NCBI GenBank assembly: GCA_963662155.1
Contig: OY759262.1
Location: forward strand, 59,939,510-60,003,509
Source: Lamellibrachia columna
Lineage: Eukaryota > Annelida > Polychaeta > Sabellida > Siboglinidae
DNA: 64,000 bases
Reading direction: 5' to 3'
The translations under genes and the position numbers were made by a program. How positions within the stretch are numbered: position 1 is the stretch's first letter; each line of letters begins with the position of its first letter. The notes below the pieces were generated by a model, which was not told the origin of the DNA, did not search any database, and saw only the letters and a program-made list of their open reading frames with translations. Shown one piece after another: positions 35,174 to 46,489 of the stretch.

Positions 35174-35355
35174 AGGGGTACACATGTCACGGGGTACACA
35201 TGTCATGGGGTACACATGTCACGGGGTACACGTCATGGGTTACACATGTCACGGGGTACACGTCATGGGGTACACATGTCACAGGGTACACGTGTCACGG
35301 GGTACACGTGTCAGGGGGTACACGTGTCAGAGGGTACATATGTCACGGGGTACTG
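35174..35355. repeat. GGGTACACATGTCACG minisatellite
   Basis: About 11 units of 15-17 bp (GGGGTACACATGTCAC, GGGGTACACGTCAT) within a putative intron of the CHD relic. Confidence 0.9.
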
Positions 35356-35861
35356 GGGAAATTAAGCTGATTGCACATCTCTTGCTTCCTTGCAGCTGAT
35401 GTTGTTGTAACAACTTTAGTACAGTGTCCTCCCCTGGATGGGTGACAATATCAGTATTGACTGGAATTGCAACATTGTTGTAATGCTGTTACAACTTACC
35501 CCTTTTACTGTTTTGCAACCAACCCCACAAGCACATACTAAAAAATTTCTCCATGTCACAAAAACTGTGGACAATAGGCACTATGGTCCTCTAAACACTG
35601 ACCTCTATAGACTCTCTCACTGCAGGTAGTTCAAGTGCTACACTCACTTACCTTGATACTACACCCTGTATATGATGAAATCCTCAAACAATAAAAAAAA
35701 AATTTGACCCACAAAAACATGAGATATGGCAACCTTCTGCAATTACTGCGTATTCTGATGGTATGTCAGAGGTATATGACAGACCACCAGGGCATAATAG
35801 TACTAGTTACTACATGGAGACTCTCTCGGTTAACTAGACAGTATCAGTTAAGTAAGAGTAT

Positions 35862-35930
35862 AGGACATAAGCCCTCACAGACAAAAGCCCTCACATTTTC
35901 AGAGTGGGTAGGACAAAACTCCCTCCTGGC
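35862..35930. repeat. GGACATAAGCCCTC / GACAAAAGCCCTC cluster
   Basis: Three units (GGACATAAGCCCTCACA, GACAAAAGCCCTCACA, GGACAAAACTCCCTCC) share the GGAC[A]AAA plus C-run design of the MULE terminal repeats and of 27551-27592. Possibly an orphan transposon end. Confidence 0.45.
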
Positions 35931-36323
35931 TTCAACATGAGCAGAACGTTATTTGGATGTGGCTTCATTTTAACAGTTCAAGACAAACAGTGACATTCCC
36001 ATTGAAAGCTGTACTTAGCAGTAAGTTTCTTTGTGTACAAATAACCAGCTAAGTTAAGTCTTACATCACTCTTGTTGTTCTGTGTAATTTAGCTTAACTT
36101 TGCTGGAACATGCGTTATGATAATTGGGTCGTAGTCGTGAAACGTCAGATGACTGAAACATTCCCAAAAATTTACATTCTAGAAATGTAGGTTGACATGA
36201 ATTTACAACTAAACCATTGTATTTGATGGCTAAATTGATGTTCTGGCGCTGTGTTTAGAGAAAACATTGAGACAGGTTTATAACTGGCGTGTATGTAACT
36301 GAGCGATGTTGTTCATTGAACAG

Positions 36324-36431
36324 GTGTTGCCCGATGGGCAGATAAAGCCACAGTCAAAACATCTCCACATACATGCCGAATACCTGCTCAAAGTGCTCCA
36401 CAAGAACATTGACGGCTCCACTAAGGCTCCA
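36324..36431 (+). pseudogene. CHD block 4 (end of SANT-SLIDE region)
   Basis: Acceptor TTGAACAG, donor CCA|GTAACT, 108 bp in phase 0. It reads VLPDGQIKPQSKHLHIHAEY then LLKVLHKN, matching 'ILP...KKPQGKQLQTRADYLLKLL'. This block is itself uninterrupted. Confidence 0.85.
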
Positions 36432-36797
36432 GTAACTTTCACTTTCTGCTTGTTGGCAGTTTGCTTTTTCTTTTTGTTCAGTTTCACTGACTACTTATTT
36501 ACTTGTGGTTGTTGCTGAGCTTTATGCTGGATGATGGTGATAAGCAGAAACATGAATTGTATATAATATTATTATCACATAAATTATGTTAACAATGAAG
36601 GGTTGTGAATTTGTTCACTGAAATGGTTACGATCATCTAACTGCATTAAAAAATCATGTATTACTCTAACAAAATGCACTGTTTACAGTGCAGTTGCTGC
36701 ACCATCAGAGGCATGTTAAATTATTCCACCAAGCCCATGTGGCACACACAAGAAGTGTTGTCTGTGAGACCCATAACGTTGTATGGTGTGTGTTCAG

Positions 36798-37042
36798 ACA
36801 GCCCCGAAGCCTCGTGTCAAGAAGTCAGACGTCCACAGTCACAAGGTCAAGTTGAAGGAGATCGTAGAGGACAGCGATGACAATGACGATGACTCTGATG
36901 TTGACACGCAGGAGACGAAGGGAGAGAAGGAGAATCAGGAGAAGCCATTGCCTGACAACCCGAAGAAGAAGCAGTCGAAGGAGGCGAAGGCAGCCTAGAT
37001 GAAGGAGAAGGGGGAAGAGGAGAGGTCAGGGAAGAAGAGAAG
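36798..37042 (+). pseudogene. CHD block 5 (charged linker) with premature TAG
   Basis: After TTCAG it reads TAPKPRVKKSDVHSHKVKLK (CHD2 has KPRVKKE...LKEE), then an Asp/Glu-rich and Lys-rich linker. An in-frame TAG near 36996 interrupts a lysine-rich stretch that otherwise continues MKEKGEEERSGKKRR to a consensus donor AG|GTGAGT. A single change from AAG would explain the stop. Confidence 0.8.
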
Positions 37043-37210
37043 GTGAGTGTCGTTTAATTACAATATTAGGTCAGACTCGATTACTAATCCTCAGTTGTGA
37101 TTACCATACTCCAGATTTTAGAAGAGATTTAAAATTGTTCAGTTTAAATATAATAACAACATGATAGTTACGATGGCTACAATGTGTGCCAAATTTTGAG
37201 ATGACTCACT

Positions 37211-37300
37211 GTATGACAATTATTTACTGATGCTGACATTGTATGACAATTGTTTACTGATGCTGACATTGAATGACAATTGTTTACTGATGCTGACATG
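37211..37300. repeat. 30-bp x3 repeat abutting a CHD exon acceptor
   Basis: Three 30-bp units starting GTATGACAAT (37211, 37241) and GAATGACAAT (37271) run to within 11 bases of the exon start at 37311. They contain TTTACTGATGCTGACAT, which could offer repeated branch-point-like sites. Confidence 0.9.
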
Positions 37301-37310
37301 CCCCGTCCAG

Positions 37311-37488
37311 TGCAAAGAAAGGATGTGGCCAGTGAAGAAGTCCCTCAAGCAGTTGGACAACCCCGACCCAGCGGTGTCGGACAAGGAGCAGAAGAACCAC
37401 ACGTTGCGCTGTCTCATCCGCATCATCAACCACATCAACAGCTGTCTGGCTGACATCAAGGACCTGATGCCATCAGAGAGTGGTGCAG
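37311..37488 (+). pseudogene. CHD block 6 (CHCT domain, first half)
   Basis: Acceptor CCGTCCAG, donor GCAG|GTGGGT. It reads CKERMWPVKKSLKQLDNPD then HTLRCLIRIINHINSCL, an unmistakable match to 'CKERMRPVKKALKQLD...HTR.CL.KIGD.I..CL'. The invariant Arg after CKERM is Trp here. It ends in SESGAG where the family has a WRR-type junction, and its end phase does not fit block 7. Confidence 0.9.
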
Positions 37489-38004
37489 GTGGGTGGTGCG
37501 AATGTGGTACCTAGAACCACGATGGTGGGCCCATTGTTGTGGTGCTAATTGCTACCTCTTGCACGCCGTCTTATAAAGTCTTATAAAGTCTTACAGAGTC
37601 TTATAAAGTCCTAAAGGATTCTCCTCAATATGATTTTTTTCACTAGTCTCATTTTAAATTAATTTTATGAAAAATCAAACCTACCTAGTATCCACTGCGA
37701 CATGCTAGCCCATTTGTACAACTTTTGTATGTAGGTTCTGAGAAATCATCAGACAAATTATTAAATTACCTAATGTTTGGTGAAACATTAAGTCAAGTGA
37801 AAATGGAAATGCTGAAAACTGACGAATTTCACCCTTGGTAAAATTTAATTTAATTTACAAACTATTTATCACTCCCATTCTTAAATATTATTTGACTGTG
37901 AAAAACTGGATCTCTGCGTAAAACTGGAATCAAGATAATACACAGTTAGGTAAACTAGTTAGCTAGGTGACTGTTTTGTGTTTATGATGGATATCTTTTG
38001 TAAT

Positions 38005-38240
38005 GTAATGTAACATCATCATAGCTAATGTAATGTAACCTCATCATAACTAATGTAATGTAATGTAACCTCATCATAACTAATGTAATGAGCATTTCTA
38101 TGATCGAATCTTTGGTCAGCCCAAATCTTAGAAAGGTGTTTGGTCAGCCCAAATCATAGAAAAGGTCGTTGGTCAGCGCAAGTCTTAGAAAAGGTCTTTG
38201 GTCAGCACAAGTATTAGAATGGTCTTTGGGCAGTCCAAAG
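38005..38240. repeat. Two short minisatellites (CATCATAACTAATGTAATG and TTGGTCAGC types)
   Basis: 38005-38100 repeats TAATGTAATGTAACCTCATC about three times. 38110-38240 repeats TTTGGTCAGCCCAAATCTTA about four times with divergence. Confidence 0.8.
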
Positions 38241-38363
38241 CCTGTTGGTTTTGTTAATATCTACTGAAAGTAGCATGAAGTCTCTCTTCATGATTCATCT
38301 ATATATGTGCTCCGTGTGATGAAGACTGCTTTTTGTTTGTTTGCATGTACAGATAAATAACCG

Positions 38364-38730
38364 GGTACAGTGGATGTGTGTGCATACAAACTGTACGTAA
38401 ATATAAACAGTGCATGTGTGTGCATACAAACTGTACATAAATATAAACAGTGGATGTGTGTGCATACAAACTGTACATAAATATAAACAGTGGGTGTGTG
38501 TGCATACAGACTGTACATAAATATAAACAGTGGATGTGTGTGCATACAAACTATACATAAATATAAACAGTGGATGTGTGTGCATACAAACTGTACGTAA
38601 ATATAAACAGTGGATGTGTGTGCATACAGACTGTACATAAATATAAACATTGGCTGTGTGTGCATACAAACTGTACATAAATATAAACAGTGGATGTGTG
38701 TGCATACAGATTGTACATAAATATAAACAT
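38364..38730. repeat. 40-bp minisatellite, ~9 units
   Basis: Unit TGCATACAAACTGTACATAA plus ATATAAACAGTGGATGTGTG (40 bp). Minus-strand frames of up to 148 aa (YAHTSTVYIYVQ type) come from the repeat. Confidence 0.95.
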
Positions 38731-38734
38731 GCAT

Positions 38735-38890
38735 TTAGCCAGATTTAACCAACAAGCTTCAGATTGCAAACAGACAAGGAAGCCATTGACACATCCAGAG
38801 CCCAACTGTTTTTAACCTGAGACTGTTCTCATTTACATAAATACTAGATCAGTTATTCCATTCATTTAAGGTGCTGTGTGAGAATGATAA
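38735..38890 (-). mobile_element. CR1-like LINE 3'-end fragment
   Basis: On the minus strand: GTCAATGGCTTCCTTGTCTG then GCTTGTTGGTTAAATCTGGC, the same 3' end as copy A (5806-6040) and the fragment at 58690-58862. It directly abuts the 40-bp array. Confidence 0.75.
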
Positions 38891-38919
38891 TTGGATATTC
38901 TTGTAGCCAATACTTGTGT

Positions 38920-39008
38920 GCACGTATATACGCACCAACACATGCTCATACATACACACCAAACATGCACATACATACACACCAACACATGCATGTATAT
39001 ACACACCA

Positions 39009-39054
<46 letters not shown>

Positions 39055-39055
39055 G
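38920..39055. repeat. CACCAACACATGCACATACATA-type repeat ending in (TA)n
   Basis: About four units of 22-30 bp, then about 20 TA dinucleotides. The same unit and another (TA)n tract reappear at 40105-40385. Confidence 0.85.
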
Positions 39056-39202
39056 CAAAATAACAACACAAGTCCAGCGTAGATTGAAATAGGCCAAAGA
39101 ATGACATTTAGATTTATTAATTAAGGAGCATGAAATTAGGCAAGCATACACCATCAAAATAAGATACATTCAATAATCTCAGCAAGCATGCCGGCCCCCA
39201 AA
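39050..39202 (-). repeat. ~150-bp interspersed repeat, copy 1
   Basis: Reverse complement of 51894-52044, ending in GCATGCCGGCCCC. Conserved across ~150 bp. The other copy sits inside LINE copy C, showing that it is mobile. Confidence 0.85.
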
Positions 39203-40104
39203 AGGTGTTTACACATAATTAGTAAATCATGCCTAACAGCTACCCACTACCAGTACTATCTGTACCACTACTGACTTATATACAATTCACATGGTATCGG
39301 TGGGGGTCACTCCGCCGTGAATTAACCATACACATACATGTACAAACAGAAAGGCTGGGGTACTCGATCCCCCAGCCAAACATGATAAATGAAAAAAAAG
39401 TGGGCTAACCACCCAACATTCGTGAACAATTCATAATGAAAATTATGGAAACACAACACACAATGTATAAAGGTGTTACATATCTAGACATTAGTCAACC
39501 AATAACTACTAACACATCAGACCGAGAGGTAGGGCCAAACAGCCACACAAATGTACTCGTGAAAAGTACCCGCACTAAAAACCCTGTGTACACTACTGAA
39601 AACTTAGTGGAGGGAAAAGCGTTAATGCAAAACCTTGTGTACCAAACTATAACGGAAAAGCGTAAAAAAATTCAAAAACTTTGTGAACTACCTCTCTATC
39701 TTCAGTGTTTCACAGTGTATCCCTACATAATGCACCACTTGATTTATTAGATAACAACTAGGTAACAACTGTTAACACAATATTAGGGAGGGAGGGTGGG
39801 ATTTTTCAAACGGAGCGGAATAAACCGAACAACAAAACTGATCTTGCAATAAAATCAACAAATTCAGCGATAACGAATAATCAGTAACAATAGAAATTCG
39901 GAAATATTTGCAGCGCAAAGGTCTCACAACGACACAAGCTAACTTGGAAATTGAGAGAGGCAGGCTCTAGGTCACGTGGTTGGTGTATCCATACGCGTGA
40001 GCGAGTAATTAGGCCAATACTCTCTACCATAAAAGATCTAACCTCAAATCACCTTCATTGCCTTGTCATCTCGCATAAAATCCTTTATGCGCCGCTGTCA
40101 CATA
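39203..40104. other. Unassigned region between two related repeats
   Basis: A 104-aa plus-strand frame (39436-39750) has no known motif. The palindrome GGCTGGGGTACTCGATCCCC extended by CAGCC occurs near 39354-39378. Confidence 0.4.
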
Positions 40105-40301
40105 AATTCATATATGCACCAACACATGCACATACATATTACATACACACATGCACATACATACACACCAATGCATGCACATATATACGCACCAACACAT
40201 GCACATACATATTACATACACACATGCACATACATACACACCAATGCATGCACGTATATATGCACCAATACATGCACATACATATACCCTAATACATGCA
40301 C

Positions 40302-40337
<36 letters not shown>

Positions 40338-40385
40338 CAACACATGCACATAAATATGCACCAACACATACATGTACACGCAACA
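40105..40385. repeat. CACCAACACATGCACATACATA-type repeat, second block
   Basis: About nine units with ATATTACATACACACATGCAC variants and a (TA)n tract at 40305-40332; same family as 38920-39055. Confidence 0.9.
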
Positions 40386-40659
40386 TTTGCACTTTTGAAG
40401 CTGAAAAGTGACAGTGAAGTTTCATGTCGGATATATGCGTCTGTGAATGCCACATGGTGCAATAATTGGAATGTTAGGAAAAGACTCCTAAATTGTTGTC
40501 TTCCTGGCACATTGATCACAATCAATACTACATCTTTGCTAAAATGCAGCTACTATTTTGTGCTTCTGATTTAACAACATTGCAATCAGTATTCTTGTTA
40601 TTAATGTTGTGGTGACGCTTGAATATTATGTGCATGATTTGTGGAATTTGTCGTTTCAG

Positions 40660-40769
40660 TAACTTGTGGATCTTTGTGTCAAAATTCACCGAGTCTGATG
40701 CACAAGTTGTGCAAACAAGCACTGAAGGAGAAGGGAAAAGATGGGGCAGGTGCATCTCAATACCATTGA
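40660..40769 (+). pseudogene. CHD block 7 (CHCT domain, second half) with frameshift
   Basis: After TCGTTTCAG it reads [14 protein letters not shown], an almost perfect match to '[22 protein letters not shown]'. The match continues only in another frame, as HKLCKQALKEKGKDG, to a TGA at 40767. A small indel near 40700 accounts for the shift. This block lies 3.2 kb after block 6. Confidence 0.9.
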
Positions 40770-41744
40770 CATATCTGTGTGCAGTGGTATGGACCCTAGC
40801 TTGTCATCTCTGGTTTCTTACAAAGTCTTCAACAACAGACGATAGTTTTATGCATTCAGTCGAGCTACCTTTGACTGATTTGAGGCAAAATCATCATAAC
40901 TCAAATTTCCAGTGAAATGTCGATACATCACCTATTGATAGCCACAGCTGCGGTAAATGTCAAATTAAAGTAGACCAATGTGGGGAGTGCATTTTACATC
41001 CATAATTTTTATCCAAAATCGTTATTTGTCGTTTCTTCTGTACTTGTCTAAAAAATGTTGGGGGAATTGAAACAGGGCTGGATATGTCAACTAGAGCTTG
41101 GTCTACAGACAAATAACTGCTTTGTTGTACAACTTTATTATACAACTTTGTTATACAACTGATATTAATGAAAACTGTTTTCAGAACAACATCACCACCA
41201 CCACCATCACCACCACCACCACCACCACCACAACAACAGAAACATGACGACGATCTACAGAAAGATGTACACTGACTTCCAGTGAAACGTGTAGTTGGAA
41301 ACGTGGACGCACACAGCAACGATAGCCAAGATAGGTGAACGCAATGTTGACTTCTTATTGTCAGATTCATTCATTCATTTGGTGCAAACCACTTCTAAAC
41401 AACCTCGGTTTTGTGATATGCTCTAACTTAGCTCAGGGCTCATATATATATATATATATAATATATATATATTATATATATATATATTATATATATATAT
41501 ATATAGTTATATCATAATTAGTCATATTGATAAACCATATCACCATAAACTGAATTGAATTTGAAAGAGATTTTGTAATGTCATCACACATTTCGATGTT
41601 TTACAAATGCAGTTAAGTAAATGAGCATTATGAACAAGTGTTGTACGAATGTGGCAAATGTTTCTCACTGTCAAAAACAGTCAAACGTAATTCTCGATTG
41701 AACTTATTTGTGCTCCATTGTCCAACATACTTATATAATACAAT
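40770..41744. other. Unassigned region with (CAC)n and (TA)n tracts
   Basis: (ACC)n/(CAC)n at 41190-41235 and interrupted (TA)n at 41440-41507. No gene recognised. Confidence 0.6.
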
Positions 41745-42305
41745 ATAAAACACTTCTAAAGTGCTAAAATCCTTGGGAGACCCAAGCTCGGCAGCACACC
41801 AAAACAAAAGGGGTTAAGCAGTTCCAGTTGTAAACAGTTGGATTGGTACGCTGGGGAGCTATGGAGGATAAGCAAGTTTAAACAGGTGGGTTTTTAGTTA
41901 ACGAAATGTTGTTATATTTCGTGAAAACACTAACAGGGAATGAGTTCCACAGAGTCGGTGCAGCAACTGAAAAAGCTCTAGTTCTGACATTTGTCTTAAC
42001 ATTGGGAACGTGAAGTAAATTAGAATCAGATGATTGAGACTGCCTGGGCTGTCATGCTGGAGTGAGGAGTGAATGCAAATGCTGGTTGCTTGGATGAAAG
42101 TGTTTGATAGGTAATGCAGATCTAATGGGATCTAATGCCATAATTTATTAAAAAGTGGTAATGAGTGAGAAAAATTAGGAGACCGGGTCACTACCCTTGC
42201 CAAACAATTCTGCACATGTTGAAGTCTGAAAATGTCCTTGAGAGCAATATTGTGATAAAGGGAATTGCAAATACAACAAAGTGAATACAACAAAGACACA
42301 ATGTG
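41745..42305 (-). mobile_element. L2-like LINE 3' end, fragment E1
   Basis: The minus strand encodes NSLYHNIALKDIFRLQHVQN then CLARVVTRSPNFSHSLPLF, the RT C-terminal pattern 'NSLLYG....L.RLQ.VQN..AR.V......SHI.P' typical of L2/Daphne-like elements. Farther on is an AFSVAAPTLWNSFP-like block. It ends in a tail with GCACTTTAGAAGTGTTTTATA near 41745. Homologous to 46490-46880 on the same strand. Both are 5'-truncated and frame-broken. Confidence 0.8.
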
Positions 42306-43109
42306 GGCAGTTAGGATAGACATATTAATCCCCACACCTACATTTACTTCCCTACAATTCATTCAACAATGTTCCTATATTTTAATTACAATTCATATGT
42401 TTTCAAACAAAATCCTATATATTTCAATATATACTGACTATGGGTGGGGACCTGACTGTGGGTGGGGACCTGACTGTGGGGTAGTTTGAGTTACACCGTA
42501 CCATACCCAGACAGATTTTGTGACACTTGAAAGTTGGCAGTTGCTAATTTGAATTAACTCAAGTCAGTAGATGGTGCCACCTGAAACAACACTATATTTT
42601 GTTAATATATCCGATTTTAAATGTTACACCAAAAGTGGACAGGCACACTGGAGTCTGTTCAGAAGAGATTGCTTGCCACCGAGTGAGACTGCTACTTTAT
42701 TGATCTGTGTTCTGTCTGACTGTTGACATGCCCGTCATCTCACCTGTGCTGGTGTCTCTTGTCGACAGCTGTCTGAGTAATGGTCCCCACCACACCAACT
42801 CCCAGCGCGAGGCAATTCCCAATTCCCCAGACAAGTGGCACCACACAAGTCCTCTCACTAGAGACGACTGTCAGAAGAACGGGTGCGTCTGTTTGTATTT
42901 TGTTTCATTGCTTTGAACAATGCCTCAGTTTTTACAGGTTCGTCAACCTTTGGCCAGTTGTATCCACTTAATGCCGTGCTTCCAGATTTCATCTCACTGC
43001 CTTCTACTTCTGAAGTTCAGGCTACTTTTAAGTTTACAGCCTTGTAATGGACACCTGTCTAACAAGGAGGCTTCCCATCCTAGTATTGTAAATCTGCCTT
43101 ATACAGGGG
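42306..43109. other. Unassigned region
   Basis: A 69-aa frame at 42707-42916 lies after a CTTGTCGACAG acceptor-like site. It is Ser/His-rich, as are CHD C-terminal tails, but I see no specific match. Confidence 0.3.
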
Positions 43110-43565
43110 TTTACTGTACATCCTCATGAACCAGAGGTGATATTGTTATAACCCCTGATGGCTCCACCATCCTCATGAACCAGGGGTGATATTGTTATAA
43201 CTCTTGATGGCTCCACCATACTCGTGAACAAGGAGTGATATTATTATCACCGCTATCCGCGGTGATAACAATATCACCTCTTGTTCACCATCCTCATGAA
43301 CCAGTGGTGATATTGTTATCATCACTGATGTATCCACCACCCTCATCATCTAGGGTTGATACTGTTATCACCCCTGGTGGATCCACCACCCTTGTGAACT
43401 AGGGTTGATGCTGTTATTGCCCCTGGTGGATCTACCACCGTCATCATCTAGGGTTGATGCCGTTATCACCCGTGGTGGATCCACCACCCTTGTGAACTAG
43501 GGTTGATGCTGTTATCACCCCTGGTGGATCCACCACCCTCGTGAACTAGGGTTGATGCTGTTCAC
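43110..43565. repeat. ~50-bp minisatellite (CCTCATGAACCAGGGGTGATA type), block 1
   Basis: About nine units; the first are CATCCTCATGAACCAGGGGT plus GATATTGTTATAACCCCTGA, and later ones change to GGTGGATCCACCACCCTTGT. Part is locally inverted (43240-43290). An isolated unit is at 43910-43955, and another block is at 46935-47245. Confidence 0.9.
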
Positions 43566-44989
43566 CTGATTTATCCACCCTAGCAAACATGGAATTGCAG
43601 CATGTGCATCAACAAATGTACTTTACCCTGGGTTCATGTGTACAGAAAGCACCAGTGATCTGAGGATGCCTGAAACGTTTTTGTCTAAAGCTCACATCAG
43701 TGTTTATGTTTCTCTAGGTAGACTGAGGGGTCCAGCTCGTACAATCAGCCACCTGGACAGTACAGCGACTCTTGATGACCACCATCGGTCAGTGTCATTG
43801 CTGTCCTTCTGTCCCTTGTCAGACATTACCTGAGTGTTTCTCACCTGGCTCATGTCTTTGTTGATCTGTCGGCGACATGTCAAAGCTGTCCCAGTCAAAA
43901 TGGCTTTCTTATCACCCCTGGTGGATCCACCACCCTCAAGAACCAGGGTTGACAATTTGTGCTTGTCATTTGTCATTTCCTGCCTCAAATGGAACATGGT
44001 GTGTAAATTTGTATTAGAAATTCCTTCACCACATTCAGGCTTATTGTACAAACTGCCTTGTTTAAATGAAAATATTTATTCATAAACCGACTCAAACTCA
44101 GCTAATGCAAATCCAGCATTGAAGACGTGTGGTTTTGTTTGTTTGCAAATTTGGCTAATTTTAGTTTTGTTGTTTCCTGTTCATTGGTGATTTCGGCCAT
44201 TGTAATAAAAAATTCAAATGCAAACTTTTTAACATATATGTTTTCAATTGTTGTAGTTTGGCTAACTCACATAACTACCATCGACAACATTTTAATTAAA
44301 CGTTTTCCATTCATGCCAAGTACCACAATGACATAAACATGACTATGACTCTGACGCTGTGGCCCCTGCTCCTGGGCTATTGCTGTCAATACGACCGAGT
44401 ACTGGGGCCATAGAAACAAACATAGTGGACAGTCACAGACCCCCCGGAGATGACTGTTGGGGGGACGACAGTCAGTGAATCTGGACTGCTGTCTGAGCTA
44501 ATAGCAATAAATTTCTGTCGACATCACTATAACAACATTTTCACAAGACGAGCATCCAAGGCAACACTATGCATTGGCTTGTGGTAAAGGAAGGCTTATG
44601 AAAAGTCAAACATGTTTCCTGTTGTCATCAGATATGTCATGTAAACATGTTCCCACAGCTAGCGTATACACAGTCAGTAGACAATGGGTTATATTCAAGA
44701 GATTTAACAAGGCTGCATACAAAGCAAGGGAACAAACAAGACCAATGATTATTCACATATGTGTAACCAGCCCTTCACAATAAACACATTTACACAGATG
44801 ATTCGTGAAAAGAAAACATTTGTATTTCAAATCACCAGCTATCATTTGTGCAGCATAACCACTTCTGCAACTGAGGCATGTATAAGTGTATTTTCCTCTT
44901 GCAACTCGTGAAATACTCATCGTCAAGTACTTTGACCAAGTACTCGCCACATCATGTGTATGTAACCTCTGGTTGTGTAGTATTTTTGC
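43566..44989. other. Unassigned region
   Basis: A frame at 43700-43830 following TTTCTCTAG contains HLDSTATLDDHHRS, faintly like the His/Asp/Ser-rich CHD tail; too weak to assign. Otherwise nothing seen. Confidence 0.3.
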
Positions 44990-46130
44990 AGTCTGTGTAC
45001 TGACAGTTGTTGATTGTTGTTGCAGGCTGTGTACCAACAGTTGATTGTTGTTGCTGGCTGTGTAATAATAGTTGTTGATTGTTGTTGCAGGCTGTGTGAT
45101 AATAGTTGTTGATTGTTGTTGCAGACTGTGTAATAATAGTTGTTTAATAATAGTTGTTGTTGCCGGCTGTGTACCAACAGTTGTTGATTGTTGTTGCAGG
45201 CTGTGTGATAATATTTGTTGATTGTTGTTGCAGACTGTGTAATAATAGTTGTTGTTGCCGGCTGTGTACTAACAGTTGTTGATTGTTATTGCAGACTGCG
45301 TAATAATAGTTGTTGATTGTTGTTGCAGGCTGTATACTAAAAGTTGTTGATTGTTGTTACAGACTGTAATAATAGTTGTTGTTGCAGGCTGTGTACCAAC
45401 AGTTGTTGATTATTGTTGCAGACTGTGTAATAATAGTTGTTGATTGTTGTTGCAGGCTGTGAACTAACAGTTGTTAATTGTTATTACAGGCTGTGTACCA
45501 ACAGTTGTTGATTGTTATTGCAGACTATGAAATAATAGTTGTTGATTGCTGTTGCAGGCTGTGTACCAACAGTTGTCCGTTGTTGTTGCAGACTTTGCAC
45601 TAACAGTTGTTGATTGTTGTTGCAGGCTGTGTACCAACAGTTGTTCGTTGTTGTTGCAGACTGTGTACTAACAGTTGTTGATTGTTATTGCAGACTGCGT
45701 AATAATAGTTGTTGATTGTTGTTGCAGGCTGTGTACTAAAAGTTGTTGATTGTTGTTACAGACTGTGTAATAATAGTTGTTGTTGCAGGCTGTGTACCAA
45801 CAGTTGTTGATTGTTATTACAGGCTGTGTACCAACAGTTGTTGATTGTTATTGCAGACTATGAAATAATAGTTGTTGATTGCTGTTGCAGGCTGTGTACC
45901 AACAGTTGTCCGTTGTTGTTGCAGACTGTGCACTAACACTTGTTGATTGTTGTTGCAGGCTGTGTACCAACAGCTGTTGATTGTTGTTGCAGGCTGTTCG
46001 TTAACAGTTGTTGATAGTTGTTGTAGACTGTGACCAACAGCTGTTGATTGTTGTTGTAGACTGTGCACCAACAGTTGTTGATTGTTGTTGCAGGCTGTGT
46101 ACCAATAGTTGTTGATTGTTGATGCAGGTA
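44990..46130. repeat. ~34-bp minisatellite of splice-acceptor-like units, ~30 copies
   Basis: Unit GTTGTTGATTGTTGTTGCAG followed by GCTGTGTACCAACA, with CTGTGTAATAATA variants. Each unit holds T/G-rich sequence ending in GCAG, preceded in many units by TACCAAC and twice by TACTAAC (45267 and 45666). Higher-order duplication: the segment around 45267 recurs 399 bp on, and the GACTATGAAATAATAG variant at 45523 recurs at 45856. Confidence 0.95.
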
Positions 46131-46489
46131 TTCACATGGCAAGTGGAAACGATGGAGAGATGACCTGTACGAATTTTTACTGTACCGCACATACCATTCA
46201 AGGACGTGAAACAGGTTTTCACTGCTCTGCCATCGCCACACATTTCCAGCAGGCAGCAGTCATATCAAGGTACACCAGTGCCAATGATGCCGCCGATACT
46301 GTTGTCATCTCCTTTGATCCAGCGACATAAGAACGCAGTGCTAGGTGTGCAGCAGTGCTGCCACCTGTTGGCTGCATTGTGCATGGGTCTGCGGATGTTT
46401 TTGTGTTCTTCCAAAAGGGGGGTGAAAGCTGTTGCTGTCTTGCCAGGGCTGATGTTCAGGTCTAAGTCGGGACCGGAGCGATGTTTCCT
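46131..46489. other. Unassigned region after the array
   Basis: A 73-aa plus-strand frame (46109-46330) crosses the array edge. No family recognised. Confidence 0.35.

Larger units (their letters stand above)
32983..40769 (+). pseudogene. CHD1/CHD2-like chromatin remodeler, C-terminal exons, decayed
   Basis: Seven separated blocks in the correct order match the region downstream of the ATPase in CHD1/CHD2 proteins, from the segment before the SANT-SLIDE domain to the C-terminal helical CHCT domain. CHD1/2 bind H3K4-methylated nucleosomes and space them in the nucleus. Most blocks begin after an AG and end at a GT, so this is a spliced gene copy, not a retrocopy. Evidence of decay: an in-frame TAA in block 1, a frameshift and a 71-bp out-of-frame duplication in block 3, a TAG in block 5, a frameshift in block 7, phase mismatches between later blocks, and no sign of the exons for both SANT-like helices. 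Nothing upstream matches chromodomains or helicase. An assembly-error explanation is possible for the frameshifts but less so for the stops. Confidence 0.85.

Noticed and set aside
38288..38805. Minus-strand proteins of up to 148 aa (YAHTSTVYIYVQ)
   Set aside because: Translation of the 40-bp array.
42707..43833. C-terminal tail exons of CHD
   Set aside because: His/Ser/Asp-rich content is suggestive, but no specific residues align well enough; left unassigned.
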